From the NCBI RefSeq assembly GCF_001646665.1, contig NZ_LWBU01000115.1, forward strand, positions 18,780-82,779: 64,000 bases of DNA, in the 5' to 3' direction. A program made the translations under genes and the position numbers. Positions within the stretch are counted from its first letter, which is position 1; every line of letters begins with the position of its first letter. The notes beneath the pieces were generated by a model that ran no database searches, had not been told where the DNA came from, and saw only the letters and a program-made list of their open reading frames with translations. This document shows positions 8,677-17,568 of this stretch, in pieces. The stretch is from Streptomyces noursei (lineage in GTDB: Bacteria; Actinomycetota; Actinomycetes; Streptomycetales; Streptomycetaceae).

Positions 8677-10326
8677 GTGAAGCACTGGCGGGCACTGATC
8701 GCCCTGGGCGCGGCACAGTTCCTGATGGTTCTCGACACCTCCGTCATGAACGTGTCCATCAGCCAGCTGGTCGAGGACTTCGACACGGAAGTCACCGCGA
8801 TCCAGGCCGTCATCACCCTGTACGCGCTGGTCATGGCCGCGTTCATGATCATCGGTGGCCGGTTCGGGGACATCCTGGGACGGCGCCGGATGTTCCTCCT
8901 CGGGCTCGTCGTCTACGCCGTCGGGTCGGCCCTGACCGCCGCCTCGCCCTCCCTGTGGGTCCTGGCGCTGGGCTGGTCGGTCATCGAGGGGCTCGGGGCC
9001 GCCATGGTGCTGCCGGCGATGGCGGCGCTGGTCGCCGAGTCCTACCGCGGGCGGGACCGGGCCGTGGCGTACGCGGTCATCGGCGGGCTCGCCGGCGCCG
9101 GGATCGCGGTCGGGCCGCTGCTGGGCGGCTGGGTGACGACGTACCTGTCCTGGCGGCTGGTGTTCGCCGGCGAGGTCGTGGTGGTCCTCGCCATCCTGCT
9201 GTGCCGCCGGGTGATCCCGACGCCCGCCCCGGCCGGCTCGCGCCCCCGGCTCGACGTGGTCGGCGCGGTGCTCTCCGCCACCGGGCTGGCGCTGGGCGTG
9301 CTCGGTGTACTGCAGAGCAGCACCTGGGGATGGGTACAGCCCCGCAACCCGCCCTTCACCGTCCTGGGCTTCGCCCCGACCCTCTTCGTCGTGGGCGCCG
9401 GGGTCGCCGTCCTGGCCGTCTTCCGGTCCTGGGAGCGGCACCGGGAGGCCCGGGGCCTCGACCCCCTCGTGCACCTCTCCCTGCTGCGCAGGCCGGCGCT
9501 GCGGTCCGGCCTGATGACCCTGCTGAACCAGAACCTCATCCTGCTGGGACTGTTCTTCGCCATCCCCCTCTACCTCCAGGTCGTGCAGGGCTTCGACGCC
9601 TTCGAGACGGGTCTGCGCCTGCTCCCGGTGTCCGCCACCATGCTGTTGACCTCGCTGGGCGCCTCGTCGCTGGGGCGGGTGTGGGGGCCGCGCAGGGTGG
9701 TCCGGCTGGCGCTGGCGACCGTGACGGCGGCCGTGGTGTGGCTACTGGCCACCGTGGACCCGGTCATCGACGACGCGCAGTTCGCCGGAGCGATGGGCCT
9801 GCTGGGCGTGGGGGTCGGCCTGCTCGCCTCGCAGCTGGGCAACGTGGTGCAGACGAGCGTCGGCGAGGAGGAGCGCAGCGAGGCCGGGGGGCTCCAGTTC
9901 ACCGCGCAGAACCTCGGATCGGCCCTTGGCACCGCGCTCATCGGGTCGATCCTCATCGGCGCGCTCGCCCACGCCTTCACCACGCAGGTCGAGGACGACG
10001 CCCGGTTGTCCGAACAGACCCGGGCGCAGGTCGGTGTCGCCCTGGAGGCCGGGGTCACCTTCGTCCCCACCGACCAGGTGCGTGCGGCGGCCACCCGCGC
10101 GGGGCTCCCGCCGGCCGAGGTCGACGCGGTCGCGGACTCCTACGCCGCCGCGCAGCTGGACGGTCTGAAGGCGGCGATCCTGGCCACCGGCGGCGTCGCG
10201 CTCGCCGGTTTCCTGGTCACCCCGCACCTTCCGGCCGCCCCGGGACGCGGACGGCCGCGGGGTCCGGACGGCGCCGGTACGGCGGGTGCGGACCCCGGCG
10301 GTCGGGCCGGAGCCCGGGAGGAGTGA
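8677..10326 (+). CDS. DHA2-family (EmrB/QacA) MFS drug exporter
   Basis: 549-residue major facilitator transporter with 14 predicted membrane spans, expected to export hydrophobic drugs or metabolites with proton antiport. GTG 8677 has GAGG seven bases upstream. Visible motifs: LDTSVMNVSISQL in span 1 (the D1-type motif of the DHA2 family), GGRFGDILGRRRMFL (motif A, residues about 68-82), and a Gly/Pro-rich antiporter motif C, AGAGIAVGPLLGGW, in span 5. The C-terminal tail is Gly/Ala-rich and probably cytoplasmic. The next membrane gene starts three bases after its stop, so they are likely co-transcribed. No TetR- or MarR-type regulator is adjacent. Confidence 0.9.
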   Translation: MKHWRALIALGAAQFLMVLDTSVMNVSISQLVEDFDTEVTAIQAVITLYALVMAAFMIIGGRFGDILGRRRMFLLGLVVYAVGSALTAASPSLWVLALGWSVIEGLGAAMVLPAMAALVAESYRGRDRAVAYAVIGGLAGAGIAVGPLLGGWVTTYLSWRLVFAGEVVVVLAILLCRRVIPTPAPAGSRPRLDVVGAVLSATGLALGVLGVLQSSTWGWVQPRNPPFTVLGFAPTLFVVGAGVAVLAVFRSWERHREARGLDPLVHLSLLRRPALRSGLMTLLNQNLILLGLFFAIPLYLQVVQGFDAFETGLRLLPVSATMLLTSLGASSLGRVWGPRRVVRLALATVTAAVVWLLATVDPVIDDAQFAGAMGLLGVGVGLLASQLGNVVQTSVGEEERSEAGGLQFTAQNLGSALGTALIGSILIGALAHAFTTQVEDDARLSEQTRAQVGVALEAGVTFVPTDQVRAAATRAGLPPAEVDAVADSYAAAQLDGLKAAILATGGVALAGFLVTPHLPAAPGRGRPRGPDGAGTAGADPGGRAGAREE

Positions 10327-10329
10327 GCG

Positions 10330-10857
10330 GTGTCCACGACGAGGACGGGTGCCACCGATCGGCGCCGGGAACGCCGCGCCGAGCGCCGTGCCCACGCGGA
10401 CTACACGGGCGGTGTCTACGGGTCGATGCTGGCCGCCTCCGTGGTGATCGGCGCCGGCAGCCTGGGCGACTTCCCGCGCGTCGAGCTGGTGCTGCTGCTG
10501 TTGCTCACCGGCCTGGTGTTCTGGGTCGCGCACGTGCACGCCCAGCTGTTCGGGGCGCGGCTCGCGCGGCAGGCGCCGGACCGCCGGGTCGTGCTGCGCG
10601 TGTGCCGCGAGGAGTGGCCGATCGTCAAGGCCGCCGTGCCGCCGGCCGCCGCGGTGGCCCTCAGTCCGCTCTTCGGCCTCGACGTGCTCGGTGCCCTCTG
10701 GCTGGCGCTCGCTGTCGCCGTGGTCGGCCAGGTGGGGTGGTCGGTGGCGGCGGCACGCCGCGCCGGCGCCACCCGGCGGTTGATGGCCGTCACCGCCTCG
10801 GTGAATCTCCTGCTCGGCCTGCTGATCGTCGCCTTGAAGATCGTTCTTACGCACTGA
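10330..10857 (+). CDS. Conserved integral membrane protein, unknown function
   Basis: 175-residue protein with an Arg-rich N-terminus (RRRERRAERRAH), then about four membrane spans (residues about 30-75, 105-135 and 145-170). GTG 10330 is preceded by GGAGGAG overlapping the end of the exporter gene, only three bases after that stop, so the two are probably translationally linked. No known domain is recognised; the Arg-rich start suggests the N-terminus is cytoplasmic. The context is a run of membrane and envelope genes on the same strand (8.7-16.8 kb). Confidence 0.75.
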   Translation: MSTTRTGATDRRRERRAERRAHADYTGGVYGSMLAASVVIGAGSLGDFPRVELVLLLLLTGLVFWVAHVHAQLFGARLARQAPDRRVVLRVCREEWPIVKAAVPPAAAVALSPLFGLDVLGALWLALAVAVVGQVGWSVAAARRAGATRRLMAVTASVNLLLGLLIVALKIVLTH

Positions 10858-11041
10858 CGACGGCCAAGGGCCCGGCGGGCGGCGGGCGCCCCGCGCGCGG
10901 CCCGCGGATCACCCGCAGGAGGTGACCACGGCGCCCGTGACGGGCGTGACGCTGGAACGGTCGGATCCCGTACGTACGCCTCCGGCACCGCGCACCTTCC
11001 CCCGTGCGGGCCGCGGGTGTTCGTCCACCCGAGGAGAAGCC

Positions 11042-11761
11042 ATGACCGCGCCATATGGTCCGGAATCACGTACCGGGCGGGAACACCGGCCCGGCGCGAC
11101 GGCGCCCGGCGGGACCGGAGGCGGGCCCCTCGGTGACCCCGGCGGCCCCGGCGGCCCCTCCGGCGACACCGCCGGCGTCTACGCGCTCGCGCGGCTCGGC
11201 GGCTCCTGGCCCTGGCTCCTGGGCTCCGCCGTGGCGACGCTGGTGCCGGGTGTGCTCGTGCTGGTCTGGCCGGAGGCGACGCTGCACGTGCTGGCCGTCC
11301 TCATCGGCCTGTACCTACTGGTGAACGGTGCCTTCCGGTTCGTGGCCGCCTTCTCCCGCAAGGGCCACGACCGGCTGCCGGGGCTCCTGCTGGCCGTGCT
11401 GTACGTCCTGGCCGGGGTGCTGTGCCTGCGCAACCCGCTGCAGACGATCGCCGCGCTCTCGCTGGTGGTCGGGGCCGTCTGGCTGGTGTCCGGCATCCTC
11501 ACCCTGTACGCGGCCCTCACCACCGAGAACCTCCCGCACCGCGGTGTCGTCCTGGGCGTCGCGGTGCTCGGCATCGTGGCCGGCGTCGTCGTCCTGGCCG
11601 TACCGACCGAATCCGCCCGTGCCCTGACCCGGCTGCTCGGCCTGTGGCTCGTCCTGCTCGGCCTGGCCGAGGCCGTGGCCGCCCTGGCGTGGCGGTCCGC
11701 GCTCACGAGGACGCGCGCATCCGGGCCGCACCCGCCCACCCCGGCGACCCGACACGTGTGA
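11042..11761 (+). CDS. HdeD-family (DUF308) membrane protein
   Basis: 239 residues. ATG 11042 follows GAGGAGAAGCC, an adequate ribosome-binding site; an upstream in-frame start at 10922 lacks one. After a Gly/Pro-rich, probably disordered first 45 residues come six short hydrophobic spans in three DUF308 hairpin repeats, with the usual patterns PGVLVLVWPEATLHVLAVLIG, LAGVLCLRNPLQT and VVLAVPTESARAL. HdeD of E. coli is linked to acid resistance, but most actinobacterial members have no assigned role. The next gene begins 19 bases downstream, which suggests an operon. Confidence 0.8.
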   Translation: MTAPYGPESRTGREHRPGATAPGGTGGGPLGDPGGPGGPSGDTAGVYALARLGGSWPWLLGSAVATLVPGVLVLVWPEATLHVLAVLIGLYLLVNGAFRFVAAFSRKGHDRLPGLLLAVLYVLAGVLCLRNPLQTIAALSLVVGAVWLVSGILTLYAALTTENLPHRGVVLGVAVLGIVAGVVVLAVPTESARALTRLLGLWLVLLGLAEAVAALAWRSALTRTRASGPHPPTPATRHV

Positions 11762-11780
11762 CACCGGCCGAGGAGACCGC

Positions 11781-13229
11781 ATGAAGCCGACCACCGACCC
11801 CGGACCGACCACCGGCCCCGGCGGAGCCGGGAACCCGCCCCACACCCTGACCGCCGGCGAGCGCGCCGAGTACGAACGGTTGCGCCGTCACGCCTCCACG
11901 CGCCACCGGCGGGTGCGCAGGGCGGGCTCGTCGGTGCTGCTCCTGCTGACCCTGCTGCTCGCGCCGCTGGCCGTCGTCGCGGCCTGGGTCCAGGACACGG
12001 TCTCCGACACCGACCGGTACGTGGAGACCGTCGCGCCGCTGGCGTCCGAGCCACCCGTGCAGGAGGCCGTGATCAACCGGCTCACGGACCGCGTGGTGGC
12101 GCAGGTGGACGTGAAGGCGGTGACGGACGCCCTCGCCGCGGCGCTCACGGACGCCGGGGCACCACCCCGTGTCGTGGAGGGCGCCGGTGCCCTGACCGCC
12201 CCGCTGCAGAACGCGGTGAGGACCGTCGTGGACCGCACGATCAGCGGAGTGATCACCAGTGACCGCTTCCAGCAGGCCTGGGAGGGCGCCAACCGGCGGT
12301 CGCACGCCGCCGTGGTGACCATGCTGACCGGGGACGGCCGGGGTGCGCTGCGCGCCGAGGACGGAGCGGTCGTGCTGGACGTGGGCGAGGTCGTCGACCA
12401 GGCCCGGGAGCGGCTCGTCGCCGCGGGCTTCGAGAAGGCGTCCGCCATCCCGGACACCGACCGTACGGTCACGCTGTTCCAGTCGGAGGAACTGGGCAAG
12501 GCCCAGGACGCCATGCGGCTGCTGGACGTCCTCGGCGTCTGGCTGCCCGTACTGACCGTCGTGCTCGCCGCGCTGGCGGTGTGGACGGCTCCCGCGCACC
12601 GGGTGATGCTGATGATCACCGCGGCGGGTGTGGGCGTGATGATGGTGGTGCTGCTGGTCGCGCTGGCCGTGGTGCGCCGGGTCTATCTGGACTCGGTGCC
12701 GCCCGAGGCGCTGCCGGCCGACGCGGCCGCGGCGATCTTCGACACGTTCCTCCGGTTCCTGCGCGACAGTGCGCGGACGCTGCTGGTCGTCGCGGTGGTC
12801 ACGGCACTGGTCGCGTACCTGTACGGGCACGGGCGCCCGGCCCGTGCCGTACGCGGGGCGGCGGATCTGGGCACCGGGGCCGCCGGCCGGGCGCTCGGGC
12901 GTGCCGGGGCGAACACCGGGCGGACGGGTCGCTGGCTGGCGGACCACCGCGGGTGGACCACCGGTGTCGTCATCGCGGCGGCGGCCCTGGTCCTGCTGCT
13001 GTGGAACCACCCCACGGTCGCGGCGGTGGCCCTCGTCCTCGGTGTCGCCCTGGTCGTCGTCCTCCTCCTGGCGATCCTCGCCGCGGCGTCGCGGGTACCC
13101 GGCGGGGACCCCGAACCGGAGACCGATCCGGGCACCGGGCCGGGCTCCCGGCCGGGCGGCGGACCGGGCACCGGACCGAGTACCGGACCGGGTAGCGGAC
13201 CCGGCGGCACCGTGAGTGCGGCACCGTGA
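11781..13229 (+). CDS. Large integral membrane protein, unknown function
   Basis: 482 residues. A Pro/Gly-rich N-terminus (about 1-40) is followed by one membrane span (about 50-70), an extracellular-type region of about 190 residues (TVSDTDRYVETVAPLASEP onward), then four to five more spans (about 255-440) and a Gly/Pro-rich tail. This span-loop-span arrangement is common in Streptomyces membrane proteins of unknown role. ATG 11781 follows CGAGGAGACCGC. The last codons lie inside a 14-bp tandem repeat (13212-13253), so the C-terminus (GGTVSAAP) and stop codon depend on repeat phase. Likely co-transcribed with the flanking genes. Confidence 0.75.
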   Translation: MKPTTDPGPTTGPGGAGNPPHTLTAGERAEYERLRRHASTRHRRVRRAGSSVLLLLTLLLAPLAVVAAWVQDTVSDTDRYVETVAPLASEPPVQEAVINRLTDRVVAQVDVKAVTDALAAALTDAGAPPRVVEGAGALTAPLQNAVRTVVDRTISGVITSDRFQQAWEGANRRSHAAVVTMLTGDGRGALRAEDGAVVLDVGEVVDQARERLVAAGFEKASAIPDTDRTVTLFQSEELGKAQDAMRLLDVLGVWLPVLTVVLAALAVWTAPAHRVMLMITAAGVGVMMVVLLVALAVVRRVYLDSVPPEALPADAAAAIFDTFLRFLRDSARTLLVVAVVTALVAYLYGHGRPARAVRGAADLGTGAAGRALGRAGANTGRTGRWLADHRGWTTGVVIAAAALVLLLWNHPTVAAVALVLGVALVVVLLLAILAAASRVPGGDPEPETDPGTGPGSRPGGGPGTGPSTGPGSGPGGTVSAAP

Positions 13230-13253
13230 GTGCGGCACCGTGAGTGCGGCACC
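13212..13253 (+). repeat. 14-bp tandem repeat, three perfect copies, at a gene boundary
   Basis: Unit GTGAGTGCGGCACC at 13212-13225, 13226-13239 and 13240-13253, with a partial fourth (GTGAG). Each copy carries a GTG and a TGA in different phases. The first copy encodes the end of the upstream membrane protein and the second supplies its stop. Confidence 0.9.
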
Positions 13254-13260
13254 GTGAGCC

Positions 13261-14121
13261 ATGGCCGGGAAACCCCGTGCCGGGCGCGGGCCCCGCGAGC
13301 GAGCCGCCGGGCGGTTCGCCGCGGGGCTGCGGTCGGGCACCGCGGCCCGGCTGCTGTCCCGGCTGTCGGCGCTCAACATCGTGGAGGGCTCCGTGCGGCT
13401 GGCCGCGCAGGCGTTCCTCACCGCGCTGCCGCTGCTGATGACCGTCGCGGCGTTCGCGCCCGGGTGGATGCAGGACCTGCTGGCCGACTCCCTCCGCGCG
13501 GTCCTGGGGATGCGGGGCGACACCCTCGACGAGATGCGCCGGGTCTTCGACGCGACCGGGACCCCCCGCAACACCGCCGGGGCCGTGGGGGTGGTGGTGA
13601 CGCTCCTGTCGGCCACGGCGTTCAGCAGGGCCCTCCAGGCGGTGTGCGAGCGGTGCTGGCACGTGCCGCGCGCACCGGTGCGGGCCGCGATCTGGCGCTG
13701 GCTGCTCTGGCTCGTGGTCTGGCTGGCCTTCCTCATGCTCCAGGCGCCGCTGCGCAGCGGGTTCGGCGGCGGCCCGGTGACCGGGCTGGTGCTGTCCCTG
13801 CTCTCGGCGACGCTGCTGTGGTGGTGGTCGCAGCACCTGCTGCTGGGCGGCCGGATCGGCTGGCGGAGCCTGCTGCCGGGAGCGCTGCTGGCCGGCGCCG
13901 GCACGGTCCTGCTGAGCCGGGCCGCCCGCCTGCTGGTGCCCACGGCCATGGAGCGCAGCCTGGACGAGTTCGGCCCGCTGGGCCCCGTGTTCACGTTCCT
14001 CTCCTGGCTGATCGCCGTCTTCCTGGTGGCCGTCTCGGGCCTCGCCGCCGGCGAGTACGTCGCCTCCACCTCCTGGTACCGGAGCCTCGCCGCACGCGTC
14101 CGCCGGGAGGGGCCCGGCTGA
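13261..14121 (+). CDS. YihY/BrkB-family inner membrane protein
   Basis: 286-residue protein of the BrkB/YihY (UPF0761) family, with six membrane spans. The start at ATG 13261 comes just after the 14-bp repeats; GTG codons in the repeats run into stops, so ATG 13261 is the only useful start in frame, although no clear ribosome-binding site precedes it, which fits reinitiation from the upstream gene. Family features visible: an amphipathic N-terminus, QAFLTALPLLMTVAAFAP in span 1, LSATAFSRALQAVCERCWHV in the centre, and GPVFTFLSWLIAVFLVAVSGLAAGEY near the end. YihY was once called RNase BN in error; its function is unknown, possibly transport or lipid-related. Confidence 0.85.
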   Translation: MAGKPRAGRGPRERAAGRFAAGLRSGTAARLLSRLSALNIVEGSVRLAAQAFLTALPLLMTVAAFAPGWMQDLLADSLRAVLGMRGDTLDEMRRVFDATGTPRNTAGAVGVVVTLLSATAFSRALQAVCERCWHVPRAPVRAAIWRWLLWLVVWLAFLMLQAPLRSGFGGGPVTGLVLSLLSATLLWWWSQHLLLGGRIGWRSLLPGALLAGAGTVLLSRAARLLVPTAMERSLDEFGPLGPVFTFLSWLIAVFLVAVSGLAAGEYVASTSWYRSLAARVRREGPG

Positions 14122-14356
14122 GACGCCGGAACGAGGCCGGGAGCACGGCCCTGGAGCACGGCCGGAACGCGGGCCGGCAGCGCGGCCGGCGACACGGCCG
14201 GCGGCGCACCCCGGCGGGGTTCACCTGCCGCACCCGCTCACCCTCAGGGGGTGAGGACGCCCGCGGCGGCGGGGGGGCACGCTGGCAGGGCGGCACGAGG
14301 ACGCTGCCGCAGCGGCACGGAGACGGCCGCGGGCGTCTCCCGGACGGAGGACCGAC

Positions 14357-14806
14357 ATGAGCGCGGAGACCTATCTGGCGTACGACTTCCCCCTGCTGAG
14401 TGCCTTCTGGACGATGCTCGTGTTCTTCCTGTGGGTCCTGTGGTTCGTCCTGCTCTTCAGGATCATCGCGGACATCTTCCGTGACGACGCCATGAGCGGC
14501 TGGGCGAAGGCCGGCTGGCTGATCTTCTGCATCGTGCTGCCCTTCCTGGGCGTGTTCGTCTACGTGATCGCACGGGGCAAGAACATGGGACGCAGGGAGG
14601 CCGCGCAGGCCCGCGCGCAGCAGGAGGAGTTCAAGTCCTACATCAGGGACACCGCGACCGGCGCCCGGCCCAGCAGCGCGGACGAGCTGGCGAAGCTCTC
14701 GCAAATCCGCGAGCGGGGCGACATCACGGACGAGGAGTTCCGCAGGGCGAAGGAACTGGTCCTGGCGGGCCACGGTCCGCAGCAGCCGGACCGCACCGGC
14801 CACTGA
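14357..14806 (+). CDS. SHOCT-domain membrane protein with PLDc_N-type N-terminus
   Basis: 149 residues. ATG 14357 has a strong GGAGG ten bases upstream. Two membrane spans (about 16-38 and 52-72) form the PLDc_N-type module found at the start of phospholipase D-like and many short membrane proteins, followed by a charged helix (GRREAAQARAQQEEF) and a C-terminal SHOCT domain (about 107-137: SADELAKLSQIRERGDITDEEFRRAKELVL), quoted here only as its span. SHOCT is a short oligomerisation or interaction module. Function unknown. It sits in the co-directional membrane-gene run; 235 bases of ACGGCCGG-rich DNA separate it from the BrkB gene. Confidence 0.85.
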   Translation: MSAETYLAYDFPLLSAFWTMLVFFLWVLWFVLLFRIIADIFRDDAMSGWAKAGWLIFCIVLPFLGVFVYVIARGKNMGRREAAQARAQQEEFKSYIRDTATGARPSSADELAKLSQIRERGDITDEEFRRAKELVLAGHGPQQPDRTGH

Positions 14807-14845
14807 GGCCGCTCGCTCCCCTCTCTGCTCGAAAGGTGGCACGAC

Positions 14846-15295
14846 ATGACCGCCATGCACACCCGGCCGGCCCACGCGGCCAGGCAGGACTGGGCGACCG
14901 GCCTGACCGCCTTCGCCGCCGTCATGCTCTTCGTCGCCGGCGTGCTCGCCGTCTTCCGGAGCATCATGGCCCTCGCCGAGGACGACATCTTCGTCACGAC
15001 GCCGGACTACGTGTTCGCCTTCGACCTGACCACCTGGGGCTGGATCCACCTCGTCCTGGGCGCGATCGCCATGGTCGTGGGCCTCGGACTGCTCCGGATC
15101 TCCACCTGGGCGCGCGTCGCCGGGGTGGTCGTCGCCGGTCTGGTCATCATCTCCAACTTCCTCTCGCTGCCGTACTACCCGGTGTGGTCGATGGTGATGA
15201 TCGCCCTCTCGGGACTCGTCATCTGGGCCCTGTGCGTGGTCCGGGGCGACAGCCTCTTCGGCCCGTACGAGGAGGAGGGCCCGCCGCGCGAGTGA
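14846..15295 (+). CDS. DUF7144-type four-span membrane protein
   Basis: 149-residue protein with four membrane spans (about 20-42, 66-88, 92-112 and 115-135), typical of a small actinobacterial membrane family: TGLTAFAAVMLFVAGVLAVF in span 1, TTWGWIHLVLGAIAMVVGLGLL in the middle, then NFLSLPYYPVWSMVMIALSG. ATG 14846 has AAGGTGG eight bases upstream. It lies 39 bases after the SHOCT gene and is probably in the same transcript. The biochemical role is unknown. Between it and the next gene lies a G-rich stretch with repeated GGGGGCGC units (15338-15371) that could form G-quadruplexes. Confidence 0.8.
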   Translation: MTAMHTRPAHAARQDWATGLTAFAAVMLFVAGVLAVFRSIMALAEDDIFVTTPDYVFAFDLTTWGWIHLVLGAIAMVVGLGLLRISTWARVAGVVVAGLVIISNFLSLPYYPVWSMVMIALSGLVIWALCVVRGDSLFGPYEEEGPPRE

Positions 15296-15402
15296 TCCGG
15301 CGGGAGGCGGAAGGCGGAGGGCCCGGGGCGGGGCTCGGGGGCGGGGGCGCGGGGGCGGGGGCGCGGGGGCCGGGTGCGTGAGCAGGGAGAGAGGGCCGAC
15401 CT

Positions 15403-16779
15403 GTGGGCCGACGTGAAGGTGATGGGGGAACGGCGGGGCGCCGGGCGCGGACCGCGAGCGGGCACGCGCCCCGTGCCGGACGGGCGCGGCTCGCGCTGCT
15501 CGCCCTGCTGGCCTCCGTGCTCGTGCCGCTCGTCGCCGCCGGTCTGCGCAGCGTGCTGTGGCTGGCGGCCGGCGTCGCGGGCCTGGCGCTCGCCGCCGTG
15601 GGCGTGTGGTGGGTGCTGGCGCACTCCGGTCCGCTGCGCGCCCTCGGCGCGGTCCTGTCGGTGGCGGCCCCCGTCGCCGTCCTCGCACTGTTCGCCGCGT
15701 ACGGCATGCTGTGGCCGGCGCTGGTGTCCCTGGCCCTGTGGGCCCTGGCCGTCACGACGGCCCGTACGGCCCTGGACCCCGGCGGCACCGCGCGGACGGA
15801 GACGGTGACCGAGGCGCCGCACGCACCCTGGATCGTGATGAACCCGCGCTCCGGCGGGGGCAAGGTCGACCGCTTCGGGCTGGTGGAGAAGGCCCGGGCG
15901 GCGGGCTGCCGGGTGACGCTCCTCGACGGCGGCCAGGACGTGGTCGAACTGGCCCGCCGCGCCGTCGCCGAAGGGGCCGACCTGCTGGGGGTGGCGGGCG
16001 GTGACGGCACCCAGGCACTGGTGGCCGAGGTCGCGGCACGCCACGACCTGCCGTTCGTGGTCGTCCCGGCGGGCACCCGCAACCACTTCGCGCTGGACCT
16101 CGGACTGGACCGCGACGACCCGGCGGCCGCCCTGGAGGCCCTCACCGACGCCGTCGAGCTGCGCGTCGACCTCGGTCACGCCGCCGACCGGGTCTTCGTC
16201 AACAACGCCTCGTTCGGGACGTACGCGTCGATCGTCACCGAACCCTCCTACCGGGACGCCAAGGCCCGCACCACCCTGCGCACCCTCCCCGGGCTCCTGA
16301 CCGGCGAGGACGCGCCCACGCTGCGTGCCCGCGCCGACGGGACCCGGGTGGACGGGCTCCAGGCCCTGCTCGTCAGCAACAACCCCTACGGGCGCGCGGT
16401 CGACGCGGCCCGCCCGGGCCGCCGGGCGCGCCTGGACACCGGACTGCTCGGGGTGGTGTGCCTGCGGGTGACCGGCGCCGCCCAGGCGGCTCGCCTGGTG
16501 CGCGGGCCGCGTTCCGGGTCGCTGCTCCGGATGGACGCCGGGGAGGTCGTCGTCGAGGGCGACGCGGACACCCTGCCGGTCGGCATCGACGGGGAGCACG
16601 TCGTGCTGCCGTCGCCCGTCGTGTGCCGGAGCTCGCCGGGCGCCCTGAGGGTCCGGGTGCCGCGCCACCGCCGGGGCCGGGCGCGCGGCGGCGGGGTGGC
16701 GCCCGACTGGCCGCGCGTGACGCGGCTCGCGCTGGGCCGCCGGCCCACGGACCACGGGCCCGGCCCGGCCGGTGCGTGA
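15403..16779 (+). CDS. Diacylglycerol kinase-family lipid kinase with N-terminal membrane anchor
   Basis: 458 residues. The N-terminal 115 contain three to four membrane spans, and the rest is a DAGK/YegS-type catalytic domain: IVMNPRSGGGKVDR near 145 (nucleotide-binding start), the hallmark GVAGGDGTQALVAEVA near 200, VPAGTRNHFALDLGL, and INNASFG-like VNNASFGTYASIV. Such enzymes phosphorylate diacylglycerol, ceramide-like lipids or related lipids with ATP. Membrane-anchored forms are common in actinobacteria, often beside phosphatase or envelope genes. The start GTG 15403 is preceded by a GAGAGGG motif. The C-terminus is a basic tail (RHRRGRARGG). It is last in the co-directional membrane-gene run and is convergent with the next gene. 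The lipid substrate is not known. Confidence 0.88.
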   Translation: MGRREGDGGTAGRRARTASGHAPRAGRARLALLALLASVLVPLVAAGLRSVLWLAAGVAGLALAAVGVWWVLAHSGPLRALGAVLSVAAPVAVLALFAAYGMLWPALVSLALWALAVTTARTALDPGGTARTETVTEAPHAPWIVMNPRSGGGKVDRFGLVEKARAAGCRVTLLDGGQDVVELARRAVAEGADLLGVAGGDGTQALVAEVAARHDLPFVVVPAGTRNHFALDLGLDRDDPAAALEALTDAVELRVDLGHAADRVFVNNASFGTYASIVTEPSYRDAKARTTLRTLPGLLTGEDAPTLRARADGTRVDGLQALLVSNNPYGRAVDAARPGRRARLDTGLLGVVCLRVTGAAQAARLVRGPRSGSLLRMDAGEVVVEGDADTLPVGIDGEHVVLPSPVVCRSSPGALRVRVPRHRRGRARGGGVAPDWPRVTRLALGRRPTDHGPGPAGA

Positions 16780-16849
16780 GGAGCCGGCGACCGCCGCGAC
16801 CGGGGCGCGGAGCAGCCGGGGCGGACGCGGCGGCTGGGCGTTCCGCGGG

Positions 16850-17527
16850 TCAGGCCCGGCAGGTGAGGCGCAGTTGGGAGGCCGCGTGGTGGGCGCCGAC
16901 AAGGGAGCGGGTGCCCCAGTCGCGGCCCCGGTCGGTGAGGCGGACCGCGAAGGTGGGCGACTTCACCGGGTACTTGCCGACCTGGACGAGGCTGCCACGG
17001 TGGATGGTCTGGAGCACCCCGAAGGCCGCGTACGTGGACGACGGGTCGTCCGGGTCGGCGAGGACCCGGTACACCGTCGGGTCGCCGGCGACATCGATGT
17101 CCCTCGGGCCCTCGGGGACGTACACCGCGAGGGCGCACTCGGTGTAGTCCTCGCCGATCGGCCAGGTCCACGTCGCCGTGCCCGTCCCGTCCCGGTCCGG
17201 GCTGCCGGACATGGGCAGCGCGGTGAAGCGGCCGTCGCAGCCGCCGCCCCGGAACCCGCCGGACGGCACCGTGTACCAGCCCGCCGTCCCGTTCTCGACC
17301 CGCCCGCCCTCGCGGTACCCGGTGTCGGTCGCGCAACCGGGCCCCGCCCACACCGTGTACACGGGCGGGCGCGTCGGCGCGATGCGGGACGGCAGGCTCC
17401 GCTCCGGCAGCCGGCCGACGGGTTCGGTGTCCGGGCGGGCGTCACCGCCCAGCAGCAGCACCGAAGCGATCAGGCAGCCCGCGGCCACGACGGAGCCCGC
17501 TGCCAGGACAGTACGTACGCTCGCCAT
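16850..17527 (-). CDS. Secreted protein of unknown function
   Basis: 225 residues. An N-terminal signal sequence or anchor (about 5-27: VRTVLAAGSVVAAGCLIASVLLLGG, mentioned only as a span) is followed by an all-beta-looking extracellular domain with four cysteines (GPGCATD, GGGCDG, TECAL, RLTC) that could form two disulphides. The pattern PVYTVWAGPGC and repeated GT/GW strands recall carbohydrate-binding beta-sandwich (golvesin-like) domains, but I am not certain. Upstream bases CATAGT (8 nt before ATG 17527) could be the -10 of a leaderless or near-leaderless promoter. Convergent with the lipid kinase gene; divergent genes are absent upstream, where the next gene is on the same strand. Confidence 0.7.
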   Translation of the reverse strand: MASVRTVLAAGSVVAAGCLIASVLLLGGDARPDTEPVGRLPERSLPSRIAPTRPPVYTVWAGPGCATDTGYREGGRVENGTAGWYTVPSGGFRGGGCDGRFTALPMSGSPDRDGTGTATWTWPIGEDYTECALAVYVPEGPRDIDVAGDPTVYRVLADPDDPSSTYAAFGVLQTIHRGSLVQVGKYPVKSPTFAVRLTDRGRDWGTRSLVGAHHAASQLRLTCRA

Positions 17528-17568
17528 GCCGGACCACTATGCAGCGCGACTCGCGGTAACCGTGAGGG

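Noticed and set aside
8339..8680. Possible 113-residue gene upstream of the DHA2 exporter
   Set aside because: No ribosome-binding site, low-complexity Asp/Ala sequence and no recognised family; it only happens to end at the exporter start.
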